DNA of 64,000 bases from Methylotenera sp. GTDB lineage: Bacteria > Pseudomonadota > Gammaproteobacteria > Burkholderiales > Methylophilaceae. Shown here piece after piece: positions 54,639 through 62,943 of this stretch; positions within the stretch are counted from its first letter, which is position 1; each line of letters starts with the position of its first letter. Position numbers and translations under genes: made by a program. The stretch is from contig JAUSAG010000018.1 in assembly GCA_030652995.1 (NCBI GenBank), positions 1 through 64,000 of the forward strand, read 5' to 3'. The notes below the pieces were generated by a model, which saw only the letters and a program-made list of their open reading frames with translations, did no database searches and was not told the DNA's origin.

Positions 54639-55760
54639 ATGAATAAAAATGTACTCAACATCGCATTAGTAATTGCTTTATCTGGGTTGGCACTGTCAGC
54701 CAATGCTGCTGCATATTCTTACAAGGACCTAGGTACACTAGGTGGAACATCGAGTTATGCATATGCCATTAATAATGTGGGACAAGTTGTTGGTTCTGCA
54801 TCTACTACAAATAACGCTGCTTTCTATGCAACCATTTGGAACGAAACAGTAGCTACAAGCCTTGGCACATTAGGTGGTGATAGTAGTGAGGCTTTGGCTA
54901 TCAATGACGTTGGTGAAGTGGCTGGAATAGCACTGACCGCAGATAACCGTGCGTTTCATGCGACCTTGTGGAGTGGATCTTCAGCAATCGACCTAGGCAC
55001 ACCAGGCGGGAATAGTAGCTATGCTTACGCCATTAATAATTTAGGCCAAGTCGCAGGCTATGTTTACAATCAGACTATTGATCAATCTGACGCCACTGTA
55101 TGGAGTACTAACACAGTTACAACGCTGAGCACACTAGATGGTAAATATAATTTTGCTCATGCAATCAATGATTCTGGCCAAGTAGCGGGAGCTGTATTTC
55201 TTCCAAATAGTTTTGAACATCATGCAACATTATGGAGTGGCGAAACAATTACTGACCTTGGTACACTAGGTGGGACATACAGTATAGCTAATGCAATCAA
55301 TAACTATGGAGTAGTAGTTGGAGCTGCGAGCACCTTTAATGATGAAGCTTCAGTTGCCACACTTTGGGATGGTAGTACAACCATTAACCTAGGTACTTTA
55401 GGTGGGGATTATAGTATCGCCAATGACATCAATAACGCTGGCCAAATTGTTGGCAATTCAGAGCACGCTGATTATATAGGACCAAGAGCCACGATATGGA
55501 ACGGAACGGTAGCTACTGACCTAAATAGTTACTTAGATGCCAGCACCGTGGCTGCAGGCTGGGTATTAACACAGGCTAATGGGATTAATGACAACGGCTG
55601 GATTGTTGGAAATGCAACCAACAGTCTTTTAGGTATTTATAGCCATGCGTTTTTGATGTCAGTAACTCCTGTGCCAGAGCCTGACACCTACGGCATGATG
55701 TTGATGGGGCTTGGCCTGATGGGTTTTGTTGTACGCCGCCGTAAGAATCAAAAAATCTAA
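54639..55760 (+). CDS. HAF-repeat protein with PEP-CTERM anchor
   Basis: A 373-residue secreted protein: signal peptide (ALVIALSGLALSANAAA), then about seven HAF-type repeats (for example YSYKDLGTLGGTSSYAYAIN, TSLGTLGGDSSEALAINDVG), then the PEP-CTERM sorting signal VPEPDTYGMMLMGLGLMGFV and a basic RRRKNQ tail. The C-terminal signal is processed by an exosortase in exopolysaccharide-forming bacteria; no exosortase gene is in this window. Likely surface or biofilm-associated. AGAGAGAAAAA precedes the ATG. Confidence 0.88.
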   Translation: MNKNVLNIALVIALSGLALSANAAAYSYKDLGTLGGTSSYAYAINNVGQVVGSASTTNNAAFYATIWNETVATSLGTLGGDSSEALAINDVGEVAGIALTADNRAFHATLWSGSSAIDLGTPGGNSSYAYAINNLGQVAGYVYNQTIDQSDATVWSTNTVTTLSTLDGKYNFAHAINDSGQVAGAVFLPNSFEHHATLWSGETITDLGTLGGTYSIANAINNYGVVVGAASTFNDEASVATLWDGSTTINLGTLGGDYSIANDINNAGQIVGNSEHADYIGPRATIWNGTVATDLNSYLDASTVAAGWVLTQANGINDNGWIVGNATNSLLGIYSHAFLMSVTPVPEPDTYGMMLMGLGLMGFVVRRRKNQKI

Positions 55761-56160
55761 TCAAATTTGTTGTTTTTAGAAATACTGCCGAGTGAGTATT
55801 CACCTGGTTAACAAGTGATCCTCAAGCAAATTTGTCGCATAGTTGTTTAAATAACTTTACGCATAATCACTTTCCTTCCGACCGTCTCAAACAGGGGTCC
55901 TATCGGACTATATTGGGAGCGTTTTCTTTCACTCTCAATTCACATTCAAAGAGTAATGTTGCTGTGTAAGATAATTTATCTATCTACAATGACATAGTCA
56001 ACATAGATGGTCAGTCACGACGTGCGGCAAATGGCCAACGAATGTAGATTAATGCTTAAGACGTGTAGGTGAATCAAAGTCTGAGATGATTTCACCTTAA
56101 TTTCAACCAAACAGTTGCACAAGATTGCAAACATAATTAATTGTTAATAAAGGAAAAAAC
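55761..56160. other. Non-coding 400-bp gap
   Basis: Between the two PEP-CTERM genes. I looked for a sigma54-type -24/-12 and for hairpins and found none convincing. The last bases AAAGGAAAAAACATG give a ribosome site for the next gene. Confidence 0.5.
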
Positions 56161-56868
56161 ATGATCAAATCATCGCTTCAACTAAAAGTACTCGCCAGTC
56201 TTATGCTAGCTTTCGCTGGCAATGCATTTGCTGATACGTATACCAACGTGCCGAGTGGCGCAAACACAGGTTCACCTTTTGCTTACTTTGGTAACGCAGC
56301 AAATCCAAGCGGTGACTCGCCTAGGGTAGGTGAGGTGTTCTCCTTATTGTCAAACTCTACTCTGTCATCTTTCAGTTTCTATGCACTCGGAAATATTACG
56401 TCATCGCTTCAACTGAATGTGGCACAGTGGAATCCTGACACGAACGCTAAGAACCAAGCAACCAATTCTGTTGGATCTTCCCTGCTGACAACAACTGGTT
56501 CTGCTGTTGAGACTTTTAACTCAACTGGTGGTTTTACCACTATTAGCTTCAACAACCTTGGTTTGAACCTTAATTCTAATACCAAGTATATTGCATACCT
56601 AACCAGCAATGATTCAACTGTAACTGGCATTCAGCTTTCTCGTACACAGACAACGGCAGATACTTCTGGCTTCGGTATCGGCAGCGCTTACCTAAGCACC
56701 GTTCCAGGAACAGGCTGGCAGTTGCCGTTCAACGGTAATGGCTTTCTGAGCCTACAATACACAGCCATCACTGCTGCGGTGCCTGAAGCTGATAGCTCTG
56801 CCATGATGTTGATGGGCATTGGCCTGATGGGCTTTGTGGCTCGTCGCCGTAAGAATCAACAAATCTAA
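56161..56868 (+). CDS. PEP-CTERM protein, unknown
   Basis: A 235-residue secreted protein: signal peptide (LASLMLAFAGNAFA), a serine/asparagine-rich beta-type body (GSPFAYFGNAANPSGDSPRV) and the sorting signal VPEADSSAMMLMGIGLMGFV with RRRKNQ tail. Its last 30 codons are almost the same at DNA level as in the HAF gene, suggesting recent duplication or conversion of the anchor. No known catalytic motif. Confidence 0.82.
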   Translation: MIKSSLQLKVLASLMLAFAGNAFADTYTNVPSGANTGSPFAYFGNAANPSGDSPRVGEVFSLLSNSTLSSFSFYALGNITSSLQLNVAQWNPDTNAKNQATNSVGSSLLTTTGSAVETFNSTGGFTTISFNNLGLNLNSNTKYIAYLTSNDSTVTGIQLSRTQTTADTSGFGIGSAYLSTVPGTGWQLPFNGNGFLSLQYTAITAAVPEADSSAMMLMGIGLMGFVARRRKNQQI

Positions 56869-56896
56869 TTAATTAGATTGTTTTATAAAAATACTG

Positions 56897-56920
56897 ATGG
56901 GGGCTTAGGCCCCCGTTTTC
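56897..56920 (+). terminator. Terminator after second PEP-CTERM gene
   Basis: GGGGGC/GCCCCC stem with four-base loop and trailing GTTTTC, 30 bp after the stop. Confidence 0.8.
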
Positions 56921-57149
56921 GTTCACAATATCTAAAATAAATTTGAGAATACCTACCCCCGAAGGAGTAGGTGTTACACACTATATTGTTATTAACGCTC
57001 CACTAAGCTTTTACGTCACTCTGTAATGAGAGCAAGCCTAGCCATGTTAATAAGCTGAGGACAGGATGGCAAATCACCAGTCCCATAAAAATAACCATCC
57101 CCCAAATGCCGAACGTACCTGCTGATTGATTCAAATTAATTTCTCCTGA

Positions 57150-57491
57150 TTAGTTAAGGTTGTTATTACAATCACTACTAACAACGAGTAGCTGTGACAG
57201 TGGCAAAGTTTCACCATTGCCCAATGCAACGACGGTTTCTTTTGTCACTGAACTGCCATTGGTATCGCTAAAGTTAGCAGCATGAATAGATACGCCGTTA
57301 AGTAACAAATTACCTCCAGTCTGCTGTATGAGGTGAAATGCAGTGCCGATAAAATCTTGCCATGAAGTTGCATAACAATATTCATGACCTTCTTCACCAT
57401 CACCAAAGGCATGCCACATTTCTGATGATTCAGTCACAGCATCATTTTCATATTCCAAGGTATTGCCTTGTAGTTCTAAGCTAATCTTCAA
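57150..57491 (-). CDS. Hypothetical protein downstream of ardB
   Basis: A 113-residue acidic protein (MKISLELQGNTLEYENDAVT). Start is TTG 57491, with GGAGG nine bases upstream, and the gap to the ardB stop is only 16 bp, so it likely belongs to the ardB unit. No recognised family. ArdB neighbourhoods often contain other small anti-restriction or plasmid-maintenance genes, so a related role is conceivable. Confidence 0.6.
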   Translation of the reverse strand: MKISLELQGNTLEYENDAVTESSEMWHAFGDGEEGHEYCYATSWQDFIGTAFHLIQQTGGNLLLNGVSIHAANFSDTNGSSVTKETVVALGNGETLPLSQLLVVSSDCNNNLN

Positions 57492-57507
57492 AATGATAGC
57501 CTCCAGG

Positions 57508-57852
57508 TCAGTCTATTGCAGACAGAATGGCGCTAGCCTCAACATGCTCCAGCATATACTCACGCAACCAGTGGTAATGATTAGCGCACATCTCAGCAAA
57601 GACCGCATTGCTACTAAATGACAAATGGCTATAGGCATACAAGCAAGCTGTAATTCCAATGACATCTGCTGTGAGTTTACCTTCAAAGCCATTATCACAA
57701 TTCACCAGATAATGCTTATCTGAGCTTGGAGCCATATAGAAGCCGCCATTACTTAGGCTGTAGAACTCCCAGTAAGCACCATTATATTTAGGTGCCATAT
57801 TGCCAGTGAATTGATAAATAGCAGGCTCAATGTTGACGGGGAAGTGAACGCC
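57508..57852 (-). pseudogene. ardB: ArdB/KlcA antirestriction protein, 3' part (IS-interrupted)
   Basis: Frame from GVHFPVNIEPAIYQFTGN through KYNGAYWEFYSLSNGGFYMA and NGFEGKLTADVIGITACLYA to the stop, the ArdB/KlcA family signature. ArdB proteins block type I restriction without mimicking DNA. The N-terminus is separated by an IS21-family element (57858-60273). Joining to the 5' part at 60274-60345 gives one frame of 138 residues, normal for the family. An apparent TTG start at 57870 lies within the IS and is not natural. Confidence 0.92.
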
Positions 57853-57857
57853 AAAAA
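57853..57857. repeat. Target-site duplication, left copy
   Basis: AAAAA directly left of the IS21-family end; the matching AAAAA lies at 60274-60278. Removing the element and one copy restores the ardB reading frame. Confidence 0.75.
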
Positions 57858-57950
57858 TATTGAGCGACAATTATCTTGTCTGGTCTAGCGACAATTAACT
57901 TGTCTAGTTGATCTGATAGAGTTCTGCACAGCAAACCACAAGGAGGCGCT

Positions 57951-59441
57951 GTGTCAGGTAAACACATTTCAGATAAACAGGTTAATTTATATATGACACA
58001 AAGAGCCAAGCATAGTCAGGTGATTGCTGCAGCTAAGAGCGGCATCTCATCACGCACTGCCGGTCGCATCGACAACCAGATTCACCAACCCAAACAAGCC
58101 AATCGTAATTGGCGTACTAGAGAAGATCCGCTATCTGTCATATGGGAGCCTATTGTGCTGCCGCTATTACAGCAATCAGATGGTCTTACACCCATTGGGA
58201 TATTTGATTTCCTGTGTGAACAGCACAGTGATCAGTTTGATCCCAGAACACGCAGAACCCTGGAACGGCGCATCAACCGCTGGCGACAATTACACGGCAG
58301 TGCTAAAGAAGTGATGTTCACGCAAACCCATGCAACTGGCGCACTTGGTATTGCTGACTTTACGGTGGTCAAAGAGTCAGTGACCATTGCCGGCGTGTCA
58401 TTGAAGCACAGGCTGTTTCATTATCGTTTGGTCGCCAGTCGCTGGGGTTATGCCCAAGTGGTTTATGGCGGCGAAAGCTTTACTGCGTTATCCGATGGAT
58501 TACAACGCGCTTTTAGTGCCAGTGGCGGCGTGCCGCATGAGTTACGCACCGATAGTTTAAGCGCAGCCTATAAGAACCGTCGGGAGCAAAATGATTTTAC
58601 CGAACGTTATGCGGATCTATGCCAGCATTATGGGGTAAAACCTACGCGTAATAACCGTGGCATCGCCCATGAGAATGGCGCCATTGAATCGCCGAACAAT
58701 CATCTTAAAAAGCAGCTGCATCAAGCGCTGTTAGTGCGCGGCAGTCATGACTTTAATAGCCGTGAAGACTATGAGGCCTTTGTGCAAAACCTGCTCAAGC
58801 AACGTAATCGTCGCATCCACAGCGCCTTTTTGGAAGAGCAGCGACAATTACAACCATTACCCGCGACACAGCGCGTCAATTACACCGAACATATTCTCAG
58901 CGTCAGCCGTAACAGCACGATCACCATTAAGCACGTCCTTTACAGCGTACCTTCAAGACTGGTGAGCAGTTGCGTACGGGTGCGCTTATTTGATGCTAAG
59001 CTCGAACTGTGGTGTGCAGGCGAGCATACCTTGACCCTGACTCGCTTGTTCTCGTCATCAGGCATTCGTCAACGCAACATCGATTACCAACATGTGATTG
59101 AATCATTAGTGAAGAAGCCACGTGCATTTCGCTTTGCTAAATGGCGTGATGACCTGTTACCCAACGAGGACTATCGCCATATCTGGCAGCATGCAAATAC
59201 GCAACTGCCATCTGACGACGCCTGTAAGTATATTGTTGGGCTATTACACCTGGCTAAAAAAGCGAACTGTGAAGATGCCTTGGGGCGTTACGCCCTGGCG
59301 CAGATAGAGCAGGCCAGTCGTTTCAGCTTGATTGACTGCCAGCAACGGTTCTTAAACGTCATCCCGATCATTCCCAGTCTGCGCATACAGCAACATGCGT
59401 TAAGTGATTACCAAGCCTTATTGGCAAGGGTGCCAGCCTAA
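57951..59441 (+). CDS. istA: IS21-family transposase IstA
   Basis: A 496-residue DDE transposase. Start GTG 57951 has AGGAGG five bases upstream. N-terminal helix-turn-helix (VIAAAKSGISSRTAGRID), then catalytic core positions in ALGIADFTVVKE, ELRTDSLSAAYK and GIAHENGAIES. IstA cuts and joins the element ends with help from IstB. Confidence 0.95.
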   Translation: MSGKHISDKQVNLYMTQRAKHSQVIAAAKSGISSRTAGRIDNQIHQPKQANRNWRTREDPLSVIWEPIVLPLLQQSDGLTPIGIFDFLCEQHSDQFDPRTRRTLERRINRWRQLHGSAKEVMFTQTHATGALGIADFTVVKESVTIAGVSLKHRLFHYRLVASRWGYAQVVYGGESFTALSDGLQRAFSASGGVPHELRTDSLSAAYKNRREQNDFTERYADLCQHYGVKPTRNNRGIAHENGAIESPNNHLKKQLHQALLVRGSHDFNSREDYEAFVQNLLKQRNRRIHSAFLEEQRQLQPLPATQRVNYTEHILSVSRNSTITIKHVLYSVPSRLVSSCVRVRLFDAKLELWCAGEHTLTLTRLFSSSGIRQRNIDYQHVIESLVKKPRAFRFAKWRDDLLPNEDYRHIWQHANTQLPSDDACKYIVGLLHLAKKANCEDALGRYALAQIEQASRFSLIDCQQRFLNVIPIIPSLRIQQHALSDYQALLARVPA

Positions 59442-60205
59442 TGAATAGTCCAACACTTAACATGCATAACGCCTCATTACCGCTCATGCTTAAACAGTTG
59501 CATTTAGCCTCTATTAAAACGCATTGGCAGGCGATGGCACAAAAAGCCATCACTGAACATTGGGCGCCTGATCAATATCTGGCAGAGTTGTGCCACATCG
59601 AATTACTGGCACGTGAAGACAAGCGCCTCCAGCAATACCTCAAGGAGGCCACGCTCCCCGTAGGCAAACAATTGGGCGGCTTTGACTTCAGTGTATTGCA
59701 GGGGGTGACGCAGGTGCAGGTCAATCAACTGATCCAGCAGAATGGCTGGGTAAAGACGGGTGGCAATCTATTGGTGTTTGGCGCCAGTGGCGTTGGTAAA
59801 ACCCATTTAGTGAGCAGTATCGGCTATGGTTTGGCTGAGGCTGGCATCAGAGTCAAATTCATGGCGGCGACGGCGTTGGTGCAACTGCTGCAACGGGCCA
59901 AAGCTGAACTCAAACTCACTGAGGCGCTCAATAGGCTCGATAAATACGCAGTATTGATTGTGGATGATATTGGTTATGTCAGAAAAACGGAACAAGAAAG
60001 CAGTGTACTGTTTGAACTGATTGCACATCGTTATGAGCGTCACAGCTTAATCATCACGTCCAACCAATCGTTTGAGGACTGGGATAAATTATTTGATGAT
60101 ACGGTCATGACGGTCGCTGCTATTGACCGCTTGATTCATCATGCCACTATCATTCAGTGTGAAGGAGGAAGCTACCGAAGAAAATCATCTATGCAAAAAC
60201 AGTAG
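59441..60205 (+). CDS. istB: IS21-family ATP-binding helper IstB
   Basis: A 254-residue AAA+ ATPase like DnaC. Walker A GASGVGKTHLVSSIG (about 109-123), Walker B VLIVDDIGYVRKTE (about 168-181), and SNQSFEDWDKLFDD near the end are typical. It shares one base with istA (TAATG), so translational coupling is likely. IstB guides target choice and stimulates IstA. Confidence 0.96.
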   Translation: MNSPTLNMHNASLPLMLKQLHLASIKTHWQAMAQKAITEHWAPDQYLAELCHIELLAREDKRLQQYLKEATLPVGKQLGGFDFSVLQGVTQVQVNQLIQQNGWVKTGGNLLVFGASGVGKTHLVSSIGYGLAEAGIRVKFMAATALVQLLQRAKAELKLTEALNRLDKYAVLIVDDIGYVRKTEQESSVLFELIAHRYERHSLIITSNQSFEDWDKLFDDTVMTVAAIDRLIHHATIIQCEGGSYRRKSSMQKQ

Positions 60206-60273
60206 TAAAAATCTCAGCGTCAACTAGACAAGATAATTGTCGCTGAACTAGACAAGATAGTTGACGCGCTACA

Positions 60274-60345
60274 AAAAAGATCAGAGGTATGTTTGATGCG
60301 TTGATTGATGCTAATTTTGCTACGTGTAATGGTAGTTTGTTTCAT
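60274..60345 (-). pseudogene. ardB: ArdB/KlcA antirestriction protein, 5' part (IS-interrupted)
   Basis: Twenty-four codons (MKQTTITRSKISINQRIKHT, SDLF) ahead of the IS insertion point, in frame with 57508-57852 when the element and one AAAAA are removed. It starts at ATG 60345 with AGGATC ahead. Without excision, ArdB is split and should be inactive. Confidence 0.85.
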
Positions 60346-60372
60346 TAGAGAGATCCTAAAGTTTATGTTTAA

Positions 60373-60471
60373 TGGCTACCCTCCCTCCACTTACAACAGA
60401 CGTGCAAAATCCTCCGCATAGTGCCGGATCATTTTTCAGACTATTGAGTTAAGGATGGGTGGGGGTAGGTA
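60373..60471. repeat. C-rich inverted repeat, element E4
   Basis: Arms GGCTACCCTCCCTCCACTT (60374-60392) and AAGGATGGGTGGGGGTAGG (60451-60469) in opposite sense, about 58 bp apart. Same arm motif as E1-E3, upstream of ardB. The 150-bp gap holds nothing else clear. Confidence 0.55.
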
Positions 60472-60500
60472 TATCGAAATAATAAAACTGAGCGTTGCAC

Positions 60501-61001
60501 TCAGATATTTGATGTTGGATTTGTGGCTTCTATATGCTCGGTAACTCTTGCTTGAACCCATAGGTTTTTTGGTACGAAATAAACGTTACCGCCAGCATTG
60601 TTCCAGCACAGCATAAAGATGACCCATTGCGGATGACCTGAAGTTTCATCTAGATAGTTGCAGGCATCCCAAGACATTACTATATCTGTGACATTAGGCC
60701 ATTTACCATTATGTGCTTCAGCCCATTCAAAGTCGCAGCCATGAATTTGCAGGAGGTCTTGCTCTACTTCACATATGTAAATGTAACCACCTAAATAATC
60801 ACTATAGTCTTGGGTGGCTTCTGCTTGATGCATTAACCAATCAATATCTGCTTGGGTAATGTCTAGTGGGTTACTGACTGATGAATTTGGGTTTTGGCAA
60901 AGACCTATCATGATGACTGCCTGATCCTGCAACAATCTGAAAGGAATCTTATGTTGCTTGTATTGCTGATAGGCTTCATTGAAGTGATGTATCTTGATCA
61001 T
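60501..61001 (-). CDS. Hypothetical protein
   Basis: A 166-residue acidic soluble protein that I do not recognise. Start ATG 61001 (MIKIHHFNEAYQQYK) is chosen over the longer frame from 61058 because AGGAG is eight bases upstream. The segment PQWVIFMLCWNNAGGNVYFV is striking and hydrophobic. It overlaps the small upstream gene by 26 bp, so is probably translated with it. Confidence 0.65.
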   Translation of the reverse strand: MIKIHHFNEAYQQYKQHKIPFRLLQDQAVIMIGLCQNPNSSVSNPLDITQADIDWLMHQAEATQDYSDYLGGYIYICEVEQDLLQIHGCDFEWAEAHNGKWPNVTDIVMSWDACNYLDETSGHPQWVIFMLCWNNAGGNVYFVPKNLWVQARVTEHIEATNPTSNI

Positions 61002-61125
61002 TGACGTCTCCTGTTCTATTTGTGATGAATGCGAATTGTTGATTGATGGCATCAGCAATAGCTTCTTCTGGTAGATCCCAAGCTAATACTGTTTCAATCG
61101 TTTCTAGGTAATGTTGGCGGTTCAT
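60976..61125 (-). CDS. Small hypothetical protein (49 residues)
   Basis: Frame MNRQHYLETIETVLAWDLPE to stop; mostly helical, acidic. AAGGA precedes the ATG by six bases. It overlaps genes on both sides (the next gene starts inside it; the previous ends inside it), which supports a chained unit. No family recognised. Confidence 0.55.
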   Translation of the reverse strand: MNRQHYLETIETVLAWDLPEEAIADAINQQFAFITNRTGDVNDQDTSLQ

Positions 61126-61303
61126 ATAATTTCCTTTGTTTAGATTTGTTAATAAAGTGAATGACTAGCGCAATGGCTGATATTGAAATGCAAGTAAATG
61201 GATAGGCTAAAAACAGTAGTACTAACAAAACGTATGCAAACGTTCTGGTTTTCTTAGAAAGCAGGCATAGCAAAGCAATCACGACTAAGGTGATGAGTTC
61301 CAT
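61094..61303 (-). CDS. Small membrane protein
   Basis: A 69-residue protein with two hydrophobic stretches (LITLVVIALLCLLS and YVLLVLLFLAYPF) and a basic tail (KSKQRKLYEP). GGAG stands eight bases before ATG 61303. First of the chain of three. Unknown function. Confidence 0.55.
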   Translation of the reverse strand: MELITLVVIALLCLLSKKTRTFAYVLLVLLFLAYPFTCISISAIALVIHFINKSKQRKLYEPPTLPRND

Positions 61304-61467
61304 TGAGTAACTCCGTGGTGATTTAAATCGAGGTGAAATGTGGGATGAAATTGCTTAGTCAGACCGGTATAAGCCCGGTATAACTGATTTACGGTATTTA
61401 GAGATTTGAAGAGCCTTGTCTGGCTTGGAGTTATGGCTATTTAATTTTTGAGAGCGCCGGACTAGCA

Positions 61468-62007
61468 CTACATCGGAGTGGATTTTGGCGGTAATGCCTG
61501 TTTGGACTTTTTAGGCGGGACTGTTGTTGCAGATTTCTTGATGCGTGTAACTGGTTCAGGTTTTAGGTCTGTGTCTGAGGATACAAGCTTATTCACTTCG
61601 TGCATAAAAGGTTCTGAATCAAGCTTTTCATAGCCACGCACTTTACCTTCCAGCAATTTGACAAGACCTTCATGCTTAAGAACAGCCAATAAGAATCCAG
61701 GTGTGTTGACTGATTTTCCTATGAACAAATTGATGAATGGAATTGCTGTTACGGGATGAGATGCCTTATCTAATGCTGCCAATGTTGCTTTAAGTGGCAC
61801 CCATTCTTCACTAAAGAATCCGCCGCCTGAATTGAATACGATGCGGATGTGTACTTGATTGTCTTTGGTACAACCGAAATGATAAGTTAGATTGGCTTTA
61901 CCAGAGCATGTGAGACAGGATGCGATTTTAATAATGCGCATTGAAAGTATTGAAGTGCTAGGTGAGGTATTGCTAGGTGCGACATTGCTAGGTGTAGTTT
62001 TTTTCAT
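61468..62007 (-). CDS. Hypothetical protein, element cargo
   Basis: A 179-residue protein; ATG 62007 (MKKTTPSNVAP) is preferred because AAGGAGA is close upstream, whereas the longer frame from 62199 runs through a terminator. Body has SCLTCSGKANLTYHFG (CxxC) and VKLLEGKVRGYEKLD; the C-terminal tail is basic and proline-rich (KKSATTVPPKKSKQALPPK). Family not recognised. Confidence 0.6.
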   Translation of the reverse strand: MKKTTPSNVAPSNTSPSTSILSMRIIKIASCLTCSGKANLTYHFGCTKDNQVHIRIVFNSGGGFFSEEWVPLKATLAALDKASHPVTAIPFINLFIGKSVNTPGFLLAVLKHEGLVKLLEGKVRGYEKLDSEPFMHEVNKLVSSDTDLKPEPVTRIKKSATTVPPKKSKQALPPKSTPM

Positions 62008-62087
62008 GGTAAGTCTCCTTGGTTGATGTGTTGATAGGTATGTTGGTCTTTCATATAAGATGGATAAAAAGGCGCAGTTTGCAGACG

Positions 62088-62124
62088 TAAAAAAGCCCGC
62101 AAACTTTTTAGGTTTGCAGGCTAG
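62088..62124 (-). terminator. Terminator-like hairpin
   Basis: AGCCCGCAAAC/GTTTGCAGGCT stem, on the minus strand followed by TTTTTTAC. No gene on that strand lies just upstream, so it may be a relic or serve an unannotated RNA. It supports the shorter start of the neighbour (62007). Confidence 0.6.
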
Positions 62125-62128
62125 TATT

Positions 62129-62291
62129 TGGTGCGTTTTAATGGTTAAGCTAAGTAATGCTAATTGGGTAAGGTGAGTGTTTAAATTGGACTTCTCCATA
62201 GCGGACCCAGAAAATCGTCACTCCCGACCCGATCCAGTTGAACGTAAATCAAGGCTGGTCGGCTGAAATATCCCCTTTGCGGCCTGTCAGC
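62129..62291. repeat. Diverged 160-bp repeat, copy 2 (partner at 43339)
   Basis: Aligns with 43339-43500: TAAGCTAAGTAATGCTAATTGGGT (62145 on), then CGTCACTCCCGACC and ATCCCCT..CTGTCAGC in the same order and spacing. The surrounding gap (62008-62518) has no other signal except the hairpin at 62088. Confidence 0.6.
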
Positions 62292-62539
62292 ATCAATATG
62301 CCACCGACAACCATGACCCACTTCTGTCCCACATATTTTTCTGCTGTCAGACAGGTAAGTAGGACAAAGCACTCACTCATATTTATTGAATAGTGGTTAT
62401 AGTGGAGAATCTACTTACTGCCAACCTATGTTTGTAATCACCCATGACTTACATATATGTTAGAGTCTAGTAATGATTGCAGTGTGTTAAACATCATACA
62501 TAAATATGTAGTTCCAACTTGATAAAAAGGTCATTTCAA

Positions 62540-62938
62540 ATGAATAATTCATTTCGAGAGGCGCTTATAGAATCTTATAAGCACCGACTTGTTGATAAAG
62601 CTTCGTGTATTGTATGTGGTCAGAAAGAAGCTCCGCTTGCTTTACATATAATTCAGTTTCATCACTCTGATAGTATAGTAACACCTGATCCCTTAGTCGC
62701 TATGTCGAGTAGCCGTGGGGGAACTCGTGGCAGCGTTCCTTTATGTCGCACATGTTGCCCGCCATGCGTGCAGTGCGAGCTTCCAATTTTGACTCTTGGG
62801 ACTAAAAAACTGATTGCTTTACTCACTACAAGGTATCAAGGCATAACCTTTGTTTTTGGTAATGGGGTTTGTAGGCATGTTCATATTCTTCACGACTTTA
62901 AATCGTTATTTCGTCAAGTTAGTCTGGCTGAAATCTAA
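62540..62938 (+). CDS. Small Cys/His-rich protein upstream of kinase
   Basis: A 132-residue protein from ATG 62540 (MNNSFREALIESYKHRLVDK) with AAGG ten bases before. Two CxxC pairs and nearby histidines (CIVCGQKEAP; FHHSD; CRTCCPPCVQC) imply zinc binding, perhaps a zinc ribbon or degenerate HNH. The upstream alternative TTG 62519 adds seven residues. It ends five bases before the kinase gene, so the two form an operon. No family recognised. Confidence 0.7.
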   Translation: MNNSFREALIESYKHRLVDKASCIVCGQKEAPLALHIIQFHHSDSIVTPDPLVAMSSSRGGTRGSVPLCRTCCPPCVQCELPILTLGTKKLIALLTTRYQGITFVFGNGVCRHVHILHDFKSLFRQVSLAEI

Positions 62939-62943
62939 TTTAA

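Larger units (their letters stand above)
57858..60273. mobile_element. IS21-family insertion sequence, complete
   Basis: A 2416-bp element. Left end TATTGAGCGACAATTATC and right end (complement) TGTAGCGCGTCAACTATC pair with few mismatches and both continue into CTTGTCT; each end holds a second, similar repeat (GCGACAATTAACTTGTCT left; the right has its own), as is usual in the family. It carries istA and istB, overlapping as TAATG, and is flanked by AAAAA. Both genes read as intact, so it may be active. Confidence 0.93.

Noticed and set aside
58747-58965. Second frame within istA
   Set aside because: Out-of-phase shadow of the intact transposase gene.
62181-62372. Minus-strand 63-residue frame in the 62-kb gap
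   Set aside because: Lies within the repeat copy and has no ribosome site or family likeness.
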